Positions 8,777-18,734 are shown, counted from the stretch's first letter. The stretch: 49,908 nt of DNA from Acidobacteriota bacterium (GCA_020350445.1 CP070717.1:2461443-2511350); one strand, 5' to 3'. Program-made: numbers and translations. Notes: generated by a model from the letters alone, not told the origin.

Positions 8777-9508
8777 CTAAGAATGAACGAAGTAGAGAAT
8801 CCGACTACAGTTCTCGCAGAGCACCACCTGCCGGTTACTGCGTATTTCAGCCAGCAACTGGGGTCTCAGGCGAACGTGGCAGGCCCCACAGGAGTGATCG
8901 ACAACAACGGCCATAGCGACACCGTCTCGAGCCCGCGCTATCCTCTGGTAGCGGCTCATGAACTCTTCGGGGACTTCCGATTTGACTTGCTCGACAGCGT
9001 TCTCAAGTTCGGCTAAACGGGCATTTGATTTCTCGATAAACGCCTCAACTTCCCGCCTTTCCGCCTCAATTCTCTCTTTTTCCTCGGCGTACAGGGCCTT
9101 CGCCCCCTCGAGATTCACCTTCAACTCATCAGCCTCGAGCATCTGCCCGAGGATCTCGTCCTCTTTAGCTACGATCTGCTGTTCGACATAGCTGATCTCG
9201 TGCAGCATCGCCTGATAAGCCTCATTGGTCTTAACCTCCATCAGCTGCGACTTGTAATGGGATAGCTTCCCTCGGAAAGCCTCCACCTCTCCTTCGAGTT
9301 GGCGACGCTGTTTGCTCGAGTCCGTAATGTGAGATTCAGCTTCCTCAACGACCGCGAATGCTGCCTGAAGCTTCTGAGCAAGCGCTTCGAGCTGCTCCGG
9401 GGCCTTTGCGACCTTACGACGGAGGTCTGAAGACTCCGACTCAAGCTTCTGGAGCTCTATCAGCTTCTCAAGAGCAATAACGCTGCCGATGCCCTGATCA
9501 TTTTCCAT
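8777..9508 (-). CDS. Coiled-coil zinc-ribbon protein (CT398/DUF164 type)
   Basis: Protein of 243 residues. Residues about 11-180 are a long charged coiled coil with a hairpin-like organisation. The C-terminus carries a C4 zinc ribbon, CGAC at 207-210 and CENC at 231-234. This is the architecture of the bacterial zf-RING_7 family, in which the coiled-coil hairpin precedes a nucleic-acid-binding-like ribbon; members have been linked to flagellar or secretion regulation in some phyla, but a general role is not settled. Start ATG at 9508 has a GGGGAA ribosome site 6 nt upstream. It is the first gene of the operon running to 6857. Confidence 0.82.
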   Translation of the reverse strand: MENDQGIGSVIALEKLIELQKLESESSDLRRKVAKAPEQLEALAQKLQAAFAVVEEAESHITDSSKQRRQLEGEVEAFRGKLSHYKSQLMEVKTNEAYQAMLHEISYVEQQIVAKEDEILGQMLEADELKVNLEGAKALYAEEKERIEAERREVEAFIEKSNARLAELENAVEQVKSEVPEEFMSRYQRIARARDGVAMAVVVDHSCGACHVRLRPQLLAEIRSNRQVVLCENCSRILYFVHS

Positions 9509-9572
9509 CTAATTCCCCAAAGGCGAGCAGCCAGAGCCGAAACGCAACTGAATGCTGCTACCGAAACAAAAC

Positions 9573-9649
9573 TGGTGGGCCCAGTAGGACTTGAACCTAC
9601 GACCGCCTGATTATGAGTCAGATGCTCTAACCAACTGAGCTATGGGCCC
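9573..9649 (-). tRNA. tRNA with CAU anticodon, probably tRNA-Ile2 (lysidine type)
   Basis: Full 77-nt cloverleaf with encoded CCA at the 3' end (9573-9575). The acceptor arm pairs GGGCCCA with TGGGCCC and A73 follows. The anticodon loop reads CTCATAA, with CAT at 9613-9615. CAU tRNAs are either Met or the AUA-reading Ile2. C4-G69 and C5-G68, recognised by TilS in known Ile2 tRNAs, and a T-arm resembling Bacillus Ile2 favour Ile2. An elongator Met identity cannot be excluded by eye. It sits just after rpoD and its terminator, on the same strand. Confidence 0.9.
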
Positions 9650-9659
9650 TTCGTTATCC

Positions 9660-9691
9660 GGCGGAAAAGGATGCTCACCACATATTCCGCC
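9660..9691 (-). repeat. Inverted repeat between the rpoD terminator and the tRNA
   Basis: GGCGGAA (9660-9666) and TTCCGCC (9685-9691) are perfect 7-bp arms around an 18-nt loop. It lies in the 44-nt space between the terminator and the mature tRNA 5' end. It could be a pre-tRNA leader structure or a processing signal; no function is shown. Confidence 0.4.
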
Positions 9692-9693
9692 AT

Positions 9694-9718
9694 AAAAAAA
9701 GGGGGCTGCTACGCCCCC
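9694..9718 (-). terminator. Rho-independent terminator of rpoD
   Basis: On the minus strand GGGGGC-(loop)-GCCCCC is followed by seven T residues. It begins 9 nt after the rpoD stop at 9727 and fits a classical intrinsic terminator closing the mutS2-dnaG-rpoD side of the operon. Confidence 0.9.
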
Positions 9719-9726
9719 AAGCTTTC

Positions 9727-11457
9727 CTATACGGTCCCGCCTTCCTTGCCATTCGCCTCAAGGAACGCTTTCAGCTTCCTGCTGCGCGATGGGTGGCGGA
9801 GTTTCCGCAATGCCTTTGCCTCAATTTGCCGGATTCTCTCCCGCGTCACCGAGAAACGCTGTCCGACCTCCTCCAGCGTGTGCTCGCTTCCATCCCCGAT
9901 GCCGAAACGCATTCGGATAACCTGCTCTTCGCGGGGAGTGAGACTCTGCAACACCGAAGCTGTCTGTTCCTTCAAATTGAGGTTGATCACCGACTCGGAA
10001 GGTGAGACCACGCCACGATCTTCGATGAAATCACCCAGATGACTGTCTTCTTCCTCGCCAATTGGAGTTTCGAGAGAGATCGGTTCCTGGGCGATCTTCA
10101 GGATCTTCCTGACTTTACTGACAGGCATATCCATCTTCTCGCCGATCTCCTCGGCAGTCGGCTCACGTCCATATTCCTGGACTAACGACCGCGAAGTCCG
10201 AATCAGCTTATTGATCGTTTCGATCATGTGAACCGGGATTCGAATGGTTCGGGCCTGATCGGCAATCGCCCGGGTAATTGCCTGACGGATCCACCAGGTC
10301 GCATAGGTCGAGAACTTATATCCTCGGCGGTACTCGAACTTGTCGACCGCCTTCATCAAGCCGATATTCCCTTCCTGGATCAGATCCAGGAACTGAAGGC
10401 CACGATTCGTATACTTCTTGGCAATCGAGACAACGAGTCTCAGATTCGCCTCGACCAGTTCCTTCTTGGCGATGTCGGCTTCCAGTTCGCCGTGCTTGAC
10501 CGTAGCTAGAGCGCGCTTCAGTTCGGGGGGAGATGACAGGGCCGATTCCTCGATCTCGATCATCTCACGATCGAGTTCACGAAGACGTAACTTGATCTTC
10601 TTCGACTCTTCGAGCTTGAGTGGGCTTTCCTGGAGCCGCTTGAGCTTCCGCGCCTCGCGATCGAGCGACATGATACGGCCGACCACAGTCTTGAGCTTGC
10701 CGACCAGTTCATCCAGCACCTCGGGAGTGAGCTCGAGTTCCTGGATCAAGCGTGCCGTGGGAATCCGGTAGCGGGCCAGCTGCGAGAGCAGTTTCTTGTA
10801 CTGAGCACTGTCCTTCTTGGCTTTCCGTACCTTCACCCGCAGCTTGGTGGCTTCAGTTTCAAATTCACCAATCTGTTCGATCTGCCGCAGCAGTTCATTG
10901 CGTCGGCAATCGATTACATCTTCGGTAATCTCCTCTTCCGAGAATCCAACAAAGTTCTTCAGATTAAAGTCGGGTTCCTGGATGAGGGTATGGAACTGGC
11001 GGATTTCATGAACAATCAGGGGAGACCGTGAAACTGCCTTGAGCACAGTCTTCTTTCCCTTCTCGATCCGTTTGGCGATTTCAACCTCGCCTTCTCGAGT
11101 CAGGAGGGGTACAGTGCCCATTTCACGAAGATACATCCGAACTGGGTCGTTCGTCTTCTCGAGATCTTCAGTCGCCGTCTCGGTTTCTGTCTCATCCTCA
11201 TCCGTCGACGCTCTAGCCTGGCCTTTCTTCTTGATCAGCTCAAACTCGTCCTCGGAATCAATGACCTCGATTCCCGCATCCCCAAAGAGGTAAAAAATAT
11301 TATCCAAGTCCTCCGACGACTGGATGTCGTCCGGCAACAGGTCGTTGACCTCGTCATAAAGGAGATACCCTTTATCCTTGCCGGCAGCGATCAACTCCTT
11401 AACGCCGTCGTACTTCTCTTCAATTTCTGCTAGCAATTCTTCGTTTTCTTGGCTCAT
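9727..11457 (-). CDS. rpoD: RNA polymerase primary sigma factor RpoD (sigma-70)
   Basis: Protein of 576 residues. It has an N-terminal acidic region 1.1 (residues about 1-65), the YLREMG of region 1.2, a non-conserved helical insert, then sigma regions 2-4. The region 2.3/2.4 signature [20 protein letters not shown] and the following IRIPVHM are unmistakable. Region 4.2 has [20 protein letters not shown] close to the C-terminus. The group-1 layout with region 1.1 marks the housekeeping sigma factor. It lies 92 nt downstream of dnaG, echoing the rpsU-dnaG-rpoD macromolecular-synthesis arrangement of other bacteria. A TATAAT box just upstream suggests an added promoter of its own. Confidence 0.97.
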   Translation of the reverse strand: MSQENEELLAEIEEKYDGVKELIAAGKDKGYLLYDEVNDLLPDDIQSSEDLDNIFYLFGDAGIEVIDSEDEFELIKKKGQARASTDEDETETETATEDLEKTNDPVRMYLREMGTVPLLTREGEVEIAKRIEKGKKTVLKAVSRSPLIVHEIRQFHTLIQEPDFNLKNFVGFSEEEITEDVIDCRRNELLRQIEQIGEFETEATKLRVKVRKAKKDSAQYKKLLSQLARYRIPTARLIQELELTPEVLDELVGKLKTVVGRIMSLDREARKLKRLQESPLKLEESKKIKLRLRELDREMIEIEESALSSPPELKRALATVKHGELEADIAKKELVEANLRLVVSIAKKYTNRGLQFLDLIQEGNIGLMKAVDKFEYRRGYKFSTYATWWIRQAITRAIADQARTIRIPVHMIETINKLIRTSRSLVQEYGREPTAEEIGEKMDMPVSKVRKILKIAQEPISLETPIGEEEDSHLGDFIEDRGVVSPSESVINLNLKEQTASVLQSLTPREEQVIRMRFGIGDGSEHTLEEVGQRFSVTRERIRQIEAKALRKLRHPSRSRKLKAFLEANGKEGGTV

Positions 11458-11473
11458 TCCGGTAAAGAAACTA

Positions 11474-11481
11474 ATTATACA
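11474..11481 (-). promoter_or_regulatory. Putative -10 box (TGTATAAT) of rpoD
   Basis: On the minus strand TGTATAAT ends 16 nt upstream of the rpoD ATG at 11457, predicting a leader of about 10 nt. The -35 region is not recognisable. The dnaG-rpoD gap (11458-11549) is otherwise plain. Confidence 0.42.
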
Positions 11482-11549
11482 AAATTTGGGTCCCTCGAGA
11501 GATTCCCGCCCACACGGGGTGCATACCTCTTCTACGGGATTCCGAAAGA

Positions 11550-13295
11550 CTATTGCTGCTGTCGCTGACGCTGGATCTTCTCTTTGCGAATCAGCAGTTC
11601 ATCCAAGCGCTCAGAAGCGCCCCCTTCCCTCGCTTCCCGAGCAATTTCCTCCTGAATCGCACGACTCAGGCGGTCAAGTTGCAGGGACTGTATAGCGGTG
11701 ATGCAGCCCTTTACTTCAACTTCCGACAGATTCATATCGGGGGCTGCCAGCATCAAACGATCAAACCACTCTCGGTCTTGCTCTTCGAGTGCTTCCCGCA
11801 ATCTTATGACGCTTATTTCTTCACTTTGATTCCTCAGCTCCACAATTCTCTTGAAAATAACCTCCGTAGACAGGCCTTCAAAGAGTGCCGGTTCCAGCTC
11901 GTCCAGTACTCGCTGCGACAAGCCCTCCTCAAAAAGTGCAAACAGAAGCCCCTTTTCCGCAAGTGTGATGTCGGGCTGGCGAACAGCTACCTTCAGTGGG
12001 ATCTGCTCCCGACTCTTGGGACCATACTTCCTCAGCTCACCCATCAGCAGCGCCTCATCAATCCGCATCCGCGAGGCGATCCTCGAGACATACTCCGCTC
12101 GCTCAACCTGGCTGGGTAATTTCAGAACATAAGGCAGGATCTGCGAAATGACCTCTTGTTTACCCTTGGGGCTGAACGGGTTGCGCTCTGCTGCGATGAA
12201 TCTCGCCAGCAGAAAGTCCAGAAAGGGACTCGAACGCTTCATGTGATCCAGGTAAGCCTCGGCCCCGTGGGAGAGGAGGAACGAATCGGGGTCATCATTG
12301 TCGGGCAACTGCAGCACATTGACCTGGAACCCGTATTCCAGAAAGATGTCAATCGACCTTGCTGCCGCCGAAACACCCGCCGAATCCGGGTCGAAGTTAA
12401 CGATCACTTTGCGCGTGTAGCGGCCCAACAACTGGACCTGCCCGGCGGTGAGACTCGTACCGAGAGATGCCACCACATTCGTGATCCCAAACTGATAGGG
12501 GACGATGCAATCGAAATACCCTTCGACCAGGACTGCAAAATCCTTCTGACGGATGGCTTCCCGCGTCGTACTCAGTCCATAGAGGTTATTACCCTTGTGG
12601 TAGAGCTGTGTCTCAGGCGAGTTCAAATACTTTGGCCGGCCATCTCCCAGGATCCGTCCACCGAAGGCTATCGTCTTGCCGCTAACGCCCTGGATCGGAA
12701 ACATGATGCGGTTCCGAAACTTGTCGTAGTACTCCCCGGAATCCGATTGCACGACCAGGCCACAGGCCTCGAGTTCGTCGGCCCGGAATCCCCTCTCTGT
12801 CAACGTTCTTAGCAGAACACTCCCGGGTGCTGCGAAGCCGAGACTGAAGCGAGCAATAGTTGTGGAATCGATCTTGCGCCCGGCCAGGTAGGATTGAGCG
12901 GTCTCGTTGGTCTCGAGCCCCCGGCCATACATGGTATTGGCCTGCTCCATGATCTGCAGCAGACGCTCCCGCCGCTCCACTGCCGCCCGATCACTTGGTT
13001 TGAGTTCCGGCCGGGCGATGCCATAGCGATCGGCGAGATGGAGGACCGCATCGGGGAATGTCAGGTTTTCAATCTGCTGGACGAAGGAGAAAATATCGCC
13101 TCCTACGCCACAGCCGAAACACTTGAAGATCTGCTTCGATGCGCTGACCGAAAAGGATGGCGTCTTTTCATTATGAAATGGACAGAGGGCCGTGAAGTTC
13201 AGGCCACGTTTGCGCAGTTGGACGTAACCGCTGATCAGATCGATGATATCGACGCTGTTCCGAATCTGCTCAACGAACTGATCGTCGAATTTCAT
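11550..13295 (-). CDS. dnaG: DNA primase DnaG
   Basis: Protein of 581 residues, the usual length. The N-terminal zinc-binding domain has C38, H41, C59 and C62 (CPFH, then CFGC). The RNA polymerase core follows, with [19 protein letters not shown] and the TOPRIM signature VEGYFDCI, then NFDPDSAG. The C-terminal 150 residues are the more variable helicase-interaction region, ending in a basic, Gln-rich tail. It makes RNA primers for replication with DnaB. The start lies 4 nt after the mutS2 stop, so the two genes are translated from one message, and rpoD follows. Confidence 0.97.
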   Translation of the reverse strand: MKFDDQFVEQIRNSVDIIDLISGYVQLRKRGLNFTALCPFHNEKTPSFSVSASKQIFKCFGCGVGGDIFSFVQQIENLTFPDAVLHLADRYGIARPELKPSDRAAVERRERLLQIMEQANTMYGRGLETNETAQSYLAGRKIDSTTIARFSLGFAAPGSVLLRTLTERGFRADELEACGLVVQSDSGEYYDKFRNRIMFPIQGVSGKTIAFGGRILGDGRPKYLNSPETQLYHKGNNLYGLSTTREAIRQKDFAVLVEGYFDCIVPYQFGITNVVASLGTSLTAGQVQLLGRYTRKVIVNFDPDSAGVSAAARSIDIFLEYGFQVNVLQLPDNDDPDSFLLSHGAEAYLDHMKRSSPFLDFLLARFIAAERNPFSPKGKQEVISQILPYVLKLPSQVERAEYVSRIASRMRIDEALLMGELRKYGPKSREQIPLKVAVRQPDITLAEKGLLFALFEEGLSQRVLDELEPALFEGLSTEVIFKRIVELRNQSEEISVIRLREALEEQDREWFDRLMLAAPDMNLSEVEVKGCITAIQSLQLDRLSRAIQEEIAREAREGGASERLDELLIRKEKIQRQRQQQ

Positions 13296-13299
13296 CCCC

Positions 13300-15624
13300 T
13301 CAACCCTTCAGCACCACGCGAGTGGCTCCCCCCTCAACCTCAAACCGGGCTACATGTGTACTATCCCTCAGGATCTCGGAAACTGCGGCCTTCAGCCGAC
13401 CTGTTCCGAAACCATGTATCACCCGAACCTCCTTCAGGCGAGAGATAAAGGCACGGTCGAGATACTTTTCGAGCAAGTATTCCGCCTCATCGATCGTCTT
13501 TCCCACCAAGTTTATCTCCGGGTCCGTGTCTTCAACAACCTGGATCACAACCTGATCGTAAGGCTTCTTGACGACCGTCTTCCGCTCAATCTTCCGCAAC
13601 TGCGAGATCCTGGCGGTGACTCGTTTCCCTTCAATTTCAACGACGACCTCCTCCCCCTTGACCGAGAGAACCTCCCCTTTCTTCTGGAAGAATGCGTGAA
13701 AGACTCGATCGCCCGGTTTCAGGTCCGAAGGTTCACTGGACGGTGATTCAACCCGGGCCTTGTCCCCTTTCATTCGTCGGCGGAAGGCCTCCTTCAGGCT
13801 CGCCTCGCGCTGCTGCATCTGCTTCTTGACTTCCGCAGCTGCAAACCGGTCCTTGACCCGTTTCAGGTATCGATCCCCCTGCTGACGAAAGTCGACCGCC
13901 CAGTCGTTCAGCTGATTCTCGAAATCCTTCTGCCGGCTGGCCTCCTGCGATTCAAAGCGAGCCTGCAGGCGAACTTTCTCGGCTTCCACGTTCCGCTTCT
14001 CTTCTTCGAGATCCTTTTCCCTGAGCTGAATAGCCTTCAGTTCGGAGCGCAACTCGGCCAGATAGCTTTCAACCTGGAGTTCCTTCTCATCGAGATACTC
14101 CCGCGTCTGGTCCAGTATTCCCGCAGGTAGACCCAACTGTCGTGCGATTTCAAGCCCGCTGCTGCTTCCCGCCACCCCATAGTCGATCGCATAGGTGGGG
14201 TGCATAGTCACGGGGTCGAGTCGCACACTGGCGTTTCGCACACCTCCGGTCGAAGAGGCATAGGATTTCACTGACCGATGGTGAGTTGTCGCCAGAACCA
14301 TGGCCCCTCGAAGCCTGAAGTGTTCGATCACCGCAGAGGCCAAAGCTGCGCCGAAGACAGGATCAGTCCCTCGTCCGACCTCGTCGAGTAAAAGCAGGCC
14401 AGGCGCCTCGTAGCGCTCGATTAGTTCTCGAATTCGCCCGATATGGGCAGAAAATGTACTCAACTGCTGGGTAATCGACTGGTGGTCACCGATATCTGCC
14501 AGCAGCGAGCCCAACAAAGGGAGCCTCGCATCGACGGCTGGAACAGGGAGTCCGCACTGGGCGATGACACAGAGGAGGCCGACCGTCTTCAAAGCGGCTG
14601 TCTTCCCTCCCGTATTTGGCCCGCTGATGACAAGCGCTCGTTCTTCGCGACTCAGCTCAACCGAGATGGGGACCACCTTCTCACGTCCCAACGTGTGCAA
14701 CAGCAACGGATGCCGCGCATCCTTGAGCAATAGAAAGGGTTCCGGCTCAATCCGAGGGATCGCACAGTCGAATCTCCGGGCATACTCACCCGCAGCGAAG
14801 ACCGCATCAAGGGCTCCGGTCGTATCTATGATCGTTCGGATCACCGACCGACTGGCCCGGGCCTCATCCGTCAACTGCCGCAGCAGTTGTCGGATGATCT
14901 CGACCTCCCGGTCCCGAAAGTAGATCAGCTCATTGTTCAGTTCAACCGAACTGAACGGCTCAACAAAGACTGTGGCTCCTGACGAACTCGTACCATGGAC
15001 GATACCGGGAACCTCGCGCTGGCTCTCCACCCGAACCGGAATCACGAACCGCCCGGCCCGTTGGGTAATAAAAGGTTCCGGAATCAGGAACTTCGCCTTC
15101 TTGCCCTTCAGGATTCGATCGAGGTGACGCTGCACCTGGTCACGGGCACGCTCCTGACTGCGGCGGACCTTTCCCAGTTCGGGATGCGCTGATTCGAGGA
15201 TCTCACCGTTCTCATCAAACGTAGTCCGCAACCGTCCGACCAGCAGCTGTGGAATCTGCAACGCTCCGACCAGCCGCGCCAGAGAAGGCCAGGCGTCTCC
15301 CTGAACAGCCTTCTTGAAGGTCTCCATGAAGGAGAGGTAGTCGCGTAAAACGAGGAGTTGATCGACGCCGAGAGAGTCTCCTGTCCCAGCCAGACCGTCC
15401 AGCAGTTCATCAGGAGTCTGGAGATGGGAACACCCCAGTCGGCCGTTCTCCGCGATGTAGCGGCCAACTTCGGAGATGAGTGTCTGCTTCTTCGAGATCG
15501 CTGCAACATCCAAACCGGGACGGAGTTCGAGTACAGCCTCTTTCCCGAGAGAGCACTGGGCATACCCCTGCAGGATGTCCAGAAACTGGTGGAATTCAAG
15601 CAGGCCCAGCGTTTCGGAGTCCAT
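13300..15624 (-). CDS. mutS2: MutS2 family ATPase with C-terminal Smr domain
   Basis: Protein of 774 residues. It has the MutS core and lever regions, an ABC-type ATPase with Walker A GPNTGGKT near residue 333 and the Walker B region LLLLDEVGRGTDP, a long coiled coil (about 500-620), a small beta domain, and a C-terminal Smr domain with HGFGTGRL near residue 736. MutS2 lacks the mismatch-recognition domain and acts in recombination control or in rescue of collided ribosomes in studied species. The Smr domain's usual LDLRG-type motif reads INLVG here (near residue 701), so the nuclease motif is degenerate. Directly upstream of dnaG; larB ends 88 nt before its start. Confidence 0.95.
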   Translation of the reverse strand: MDSETLGLLEFHQFLDILQGYAQCSLGKEAVLELRPGLDVAAISKKQTLISEVGRYIAENGRLGCSHLQTPDELLDGLAGTGDSLGVDQLLVLRDYLSFMETFKKAVQGDAWPSLARLVGALQIPQLLVGRLRTTFDENGEILESAHPELGKVRRSQERARDQVQRHLDRILKGKKAKFLIPEPFITQRAGRFVIPVRVESQREVPGIVHGTSSSGATVFVEPFSSVELNNELIYFRDREVEIIRQLLRQLTDEARASRSVIRTIIDTTGALDAVFAAGEYARRFDCAIPRIEPEPFLLLKDARHPLLLHTLGREKVVPISVELSREERALVISGPNTGGKTAALKTVGLLCVIAQCGLPVPAVDARLPLLGSLLADIGDHQSITQQLSTFSAHIGRIRELIERYEAPGLLLLDEVGRGTDPVFGAALASAVIEHFRLRGAMVLATTHHRSVKSYASSTGGVRNASVRLDPVTMHPTYAIDYGVAGSSSGLEIARQLGLPAGILDQTREYLDEKELQVESYLAELRSELKAIQLREKDLEEEKRNVEAEKVRLQARFESQEASRQKDFENQLNDWAVDFRQQGDRYLKRVKDRFAAAEVKKQMQQREASLKEAFRRRMKGDKARVESPSSEPSDLKPGDRVFHAFFQKKGEVLSVKGEEVVVEIEGKRVTARISQLRKIERKTVVKKPYDQVVIQVVEDTDPEINLVGKTIDEAEYLLEKYLDRAFISRLKEVRVIHGFGTGRLKAAVSEILRDSTHVARFEVEGGATRVVLKG

Positions 15625-15712
15625 AATCTCAACCTCCCTCCGGGTGAACCGATAGATTCACAGCGCCAATCAAGCAAGGGAGTTCTGGCTGAAAGGTGCC
15701 GGCGAGACTGAA

Positions 15713-16474
15713 CTAGCGATCAAATTCTCGCTGACGGTTAATCAGGCTGGCAACATAACCGGCGCCAAAGCCGTTATCGATATTGACAACCGTAACATTC
15801 GACGAGCAGCTGTTCAGCATCCCAAGAAGGGCCGCCAAACCTCCAAACGCAGCTCCGTAACCGACGCTGGTCGGGACCGCGATAACCGGAACGTCAACCA
15901 GCCCCCCCACCACACTGGGGAGAGCCCCCTCCATCCCGGCGACAACAATCACGACACTGCAACTGCGGAGAACATCGGTATGACTCAGAAGCCGATGCAA
16001 GCCGGCGACACCGACGTCGTAGCAGGTCAGCACCTCATTACCCATCACTTCCGCGGTCACCGCGGCCTCTTCGGCAACGGGGATGTCGGCCGTACCGGCG
16101 GAGAATACGCCGACCTTACCCCGCCCACAAAGGGTCCGTTCCCGCAAAACCGAGATGGCCCGGCAACCCTCATGATAGACGGCTTCAGGACAGAACGTAT
16201 GCAGGCGGTGGAAGACTTCTTCTCCCGCGTGAGTGATCAGCAGATTGGCACTCTGATCCAAGATGGTGCGAGCGATTTCAACAATGTGATCCTGGGTCTT
16301 GCTCTTTCCAAAAATGACCTCAGCAAAACCCTGACGGACAGAGCGATGATGATCAACCTTGGCAAATCCGAGATCCTGATAGGGAAGATCTTTCAAGAGT
16401 ACTTCGATTGCACTCTCATCGACCTTCCCCTCGCGGTACTCGCGTAAAGCCTTTCTCAATCGATCGGGAATCAT
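15713..16474 (-). CDS. larB: LarB, nickel-pincer cofactor biosynthesis (P2CMN synthase) family
   Basis: Protein of 253 residues, typical length. The N-terminal part ([20 protein letters not shown]) and the PurE/AIR-carboxylase-like C-terminal half ([53 protein letters not shown]) are the LarB hallmarks. LarB carboxylates and hydrolyses nicotinic acid adenine dinucleotide as the first step to the nickel-pincer nucleotide of lactate racemase-type enzymes. No larC, larE or larA is present in the window. The gene starts 9 nt after the pnp stop, so it is embedded in the pnp-mutS2-dnaG message. Confidence 0.9.
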   Translation of the reverse strand: MIPDRLRKALREYREGKVDESAIEVLLKDLPYQDLGFAKVDHHRSVRQGFAEVIFGKSKTQDHIVEIARTILDQSANLLITHAGEEVFHRLHTFCPEAVYHEGCRAISVLRERTLCGRGKVGVFSAGTADIPVAEEAAVTAEVMGNEVLTCYDVGVAGLHRLLSHTDVLRSCSVVIVVAGMEGALPSVVGGLVDVPVIAVPTSVGYGAAFGGLAALLGMLNSCSSNVTVVNIDNGFGAGYVASLINRQREFDR

Positions 16475-16483
16475 TACTGCCGC

Positions 16484-18595
16484 TTATTCTTCGCTCTTGG
16501 ACTTCTTTCCTTCACGCTGATCCTGCAAAACCGCCTTACGGCTCAGCCGAATCTTCTTATTGTTGTCGATCCCAAGGACCTTCACCAGGATCTTGTCACC
16601 CTGATGGACCTCCTGCCGGATATCCTGGATGCGCCTCTCAGCGATCTCAGAGATATGAAGCAGGCCTTCCGTTCCCGGGAGGATCTCAACGAAAGCACCG
16701 AAATCGACAACCTTCACAACCTTACCCAGGTAAGTCTTTCCCACTTCGGGAACGGCGGTCAATTCTTCGATTCGCGCAACAGCCCGCTGCTTGCTGGCCT
16801 CATCATTCGACGCGATCTTTACGGTGCCATCATCTTCGATATCGATTTTGACCCCGGTCTCCTCGATGATGCTGCGGATCATCTTTCCACCCGGACCAAT
16901 TACCGTACCGATCTTGTCCGTCGGAATCATGATAGTAACGATCTGCGGTGCGTACTTCGAAATCGACTCACGCGGCTGCTCGATTGTTTCGGCCATCTTT
17001 CCAAGAATGAAGAGCCGTCCCTTCCGAGCCTGCTCCAGGGCCTCCGCCAGGATCTGGCGAGTCACACCCGTGATCTTGATATCCATCTGGAGAGCGGTAA
17101 TTCCCTGCTCGGTTCCAGCCACTTTGAAGTCCATATCGCCGTAATGATCTTCGAACCCGGCGATGTCGGAAAGGATGGCATACTTATCGCCCTCTTTGAC
17201 CAACCCCATCGCGATACCGGCGACGGGCCGGGCAATCGGAACACCCGCGTCCTGCAAAGACATGATGCCGCCACAGATCGAAGCCATGGAGGATGATCCA
17301 TTCGACTCCAGGATGTCTGAGACGATCCGGATCGTGTAAGGGAAGGTCTCCTCATCCGGCATGACCGGTGTGATCGCACGTTCCGCCAGCACTCCGTGCC
17401 CGATCTCTCTTCGGCCGGCCCCACGCAAAAAGCGCACCTCTCCGACACTGAAGGGCGGGAAGTTGTAGTGCAGCATGAAACGCTTGGAAGATTCACCGTC
17501 CAAACCATCCATCCGCTGAACATCATCCCCAGTTCCAAGTGTCGTGGTGACCAGGGCCTGTGTTTCGCCACGGGTGAAAAGAGCTGAACCGTGGGTTCGC
17601 GGCAAAAGTCCGACTTCGGTAGTAATAGCTCGGATCTCGTCCTGGCTTCTCAGGTCGGGACGCTGTCCCTTCTCGAGCAGTTCTGAACGGAAAATCTCTT
17701 CCTTGAGTTGCCCAAATACCTTAGCAGCCGTGCTGCGCTTCTCCTCTTCCTCTTCCGGAAACAGCTCGACAATCGCCTTCTTGTGCTCGTCCATGCGACG
17801 ATTGCTTTCCAGCTTGTCCTTGATGTAGAGGGCCTCGAGGATCCCATCCCGGGCTTTATCCCGGACGGTCGCATCGACCTCGGGATCGATCACCTCGTCC
17901 GCGACCTCTCGCTTGGTGAGGCCTCTCGCCTCGGCCAACTCCCGGATCTTGGCAACAATCCCCTTGATCGCCTCATGGGCCAGCTCAAGCGCTTCGATCA
18001 TCTTCTCTTCCGAAACCTCTTTGGCTCCGGCTTCGACCATGACGATCGCCTGCTCGGTGCCCACCACGATGAGGTCCAGGCCACTGGACTCCTGCTGTTC
18101 CGAGGTGGGATTGACGATCAACTCTCCGTCGACCAGACCGATTCGAACCGCCCCGATCGGATGATGGAAAGCAATATCTGAGGCAAAAAGAGCTGCCGAT
18201 GCGCCATTGACTGCAAGAATCTCAGGGCTGACATCGGGCTCTGCTGAAATAACAGCCGCGATCACCTGCGTTTCACAATGGTAATTGGAAGGGAACAGGG
18301 GTCGAATCGGACGGTCAATCAACCGGCTGATCAGGACCTCTTTCTCCGTGGGACGCCCTTCTCGCTTGAAGAACCCCCCAGGGATCTTTCCTGCCGCGTA
18401 TGTATATTCCCGATAATCACAGGTTAGAGGCAGGAAACTGGCACCGACCTTCCCTTCCCGTTCTGCACAGGCTGTCACCAAGACAACCGTATCACCACAC
18501 TGGACATATGCTGCCCCATCCGCCTGTTTTGCTAGCCGACCCATTTCGATCGACATCTCACGCCCCCCTATTGGGACGTTCACTTTGACTGTCAT
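16484..18595 (-). CDS. pnp: Polyribonucleotide nucleotidyltransferase (PNPase)
   Basis: Protein of 703 residues. Two RNase PH domains are separated by an all-helical linker; the first begins with VNVPIGGREMSIEMGRLAKQ and the second contains FMLHYNFPPFSVGE and RREIGHG. A KH domain (IGTVIGPGGKMIRSI, about residue 565) and an S1 domain (GKVVKVVDFGAFVEILPG, about residue 630) follow, then a Lys/Glu-rich tail. It degrades RNA 3' to 5' using phosphate. A strong ribosome site precedes the ATG at 18595. The gene lies downstream of rpsO, the near-universal rpsO-pnp pairing. Confidence 0.97.
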   Translation of the reverse strand: MTVKVNVPIGGREMSIEMGRLAKQADGAAYVQCGDTVVLVTACAEREGKVGASFLPLTCDYREYTYAAGKIPGGFFKREGRPTEKEVLISRLIDRPIRPLFPSNYHCETQVIAAVISAEPDVSPEILAVNGASAALFASDIAFHHPIGAVRIGLVDGELIVNPTSEQQESSGLDLIVVGTEQAIVMVEAGAKEVSEEKMIEALELAHEAIKGIVAKIRELAEARGLTKREVADEVIDPEVDATVRDKARDGILEALYIKDKLESNRRMDEHKKAIVELFPEEEEEKRSTAAKVFGQLKEEIFRSELLEKGQRPDLRSQDEIRAITTEVGLLPRTHGSALFTRGETQALVTTTLGTGDDVQRMDGLDGESSKRFMLHYNFPPFSVGEVRFLRGAGRREIGHGVLAERAITPVMPDEETFPYTIRIVSDILESNGSSSMASICGGIMSLQDAGVPIARPVAGIAMGLVKEGDKYAILSDIAGFEDHYGDMDFKVAGTEQGITALQMDIKITGVTRQILAEALEQARKGRLFILGKMAETIEQPRESISKYAPQIVTIMIPTDKIGTVIGPGGKMIRSIIEETGVKIDIEDDGTVKIASNDEASKQRAVARIEELTAVPEVGKTYLGKVVKVVDFGAFVEILPGTEGLLHISEIAERRIQDIRQEVHQGDKILVKVLGIDNNKKIRLSRKAVLQDQREGKKSKSEE

Positions 18596-18601
18596 TACTT
18601 T

Positions 18602-18607
18602 TCCTCC
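18602..18607 (-). promoter_or_regulatory. Strong Shine-Dalgarno of pnp
   Basis: On the minus strand GGAGGA lies about 6 nt before the pnp ATG at 18595 and fixes that start. It is one of the few full-strength ribosome sites in the window. Confidence 0.75.
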
Positions 18608-18734
18608 ACTGATCTTACTTCAGATGACAAATGAGACAAATCGGCCCCGTCCGCCGCAACCTTGTGCGCAGAAAAATGGGGCCCGATCGGTAAATTCCGA
18701 TATCACTTAAAAAGGCAGGCGAATTGACGGCACA

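Noticed and set aside
12156-12812. 218-codon plus-strand frame inside dnaG
   Set aside because: Antisense to the conserved TOPRIM region of dnaG; no independent evidence.
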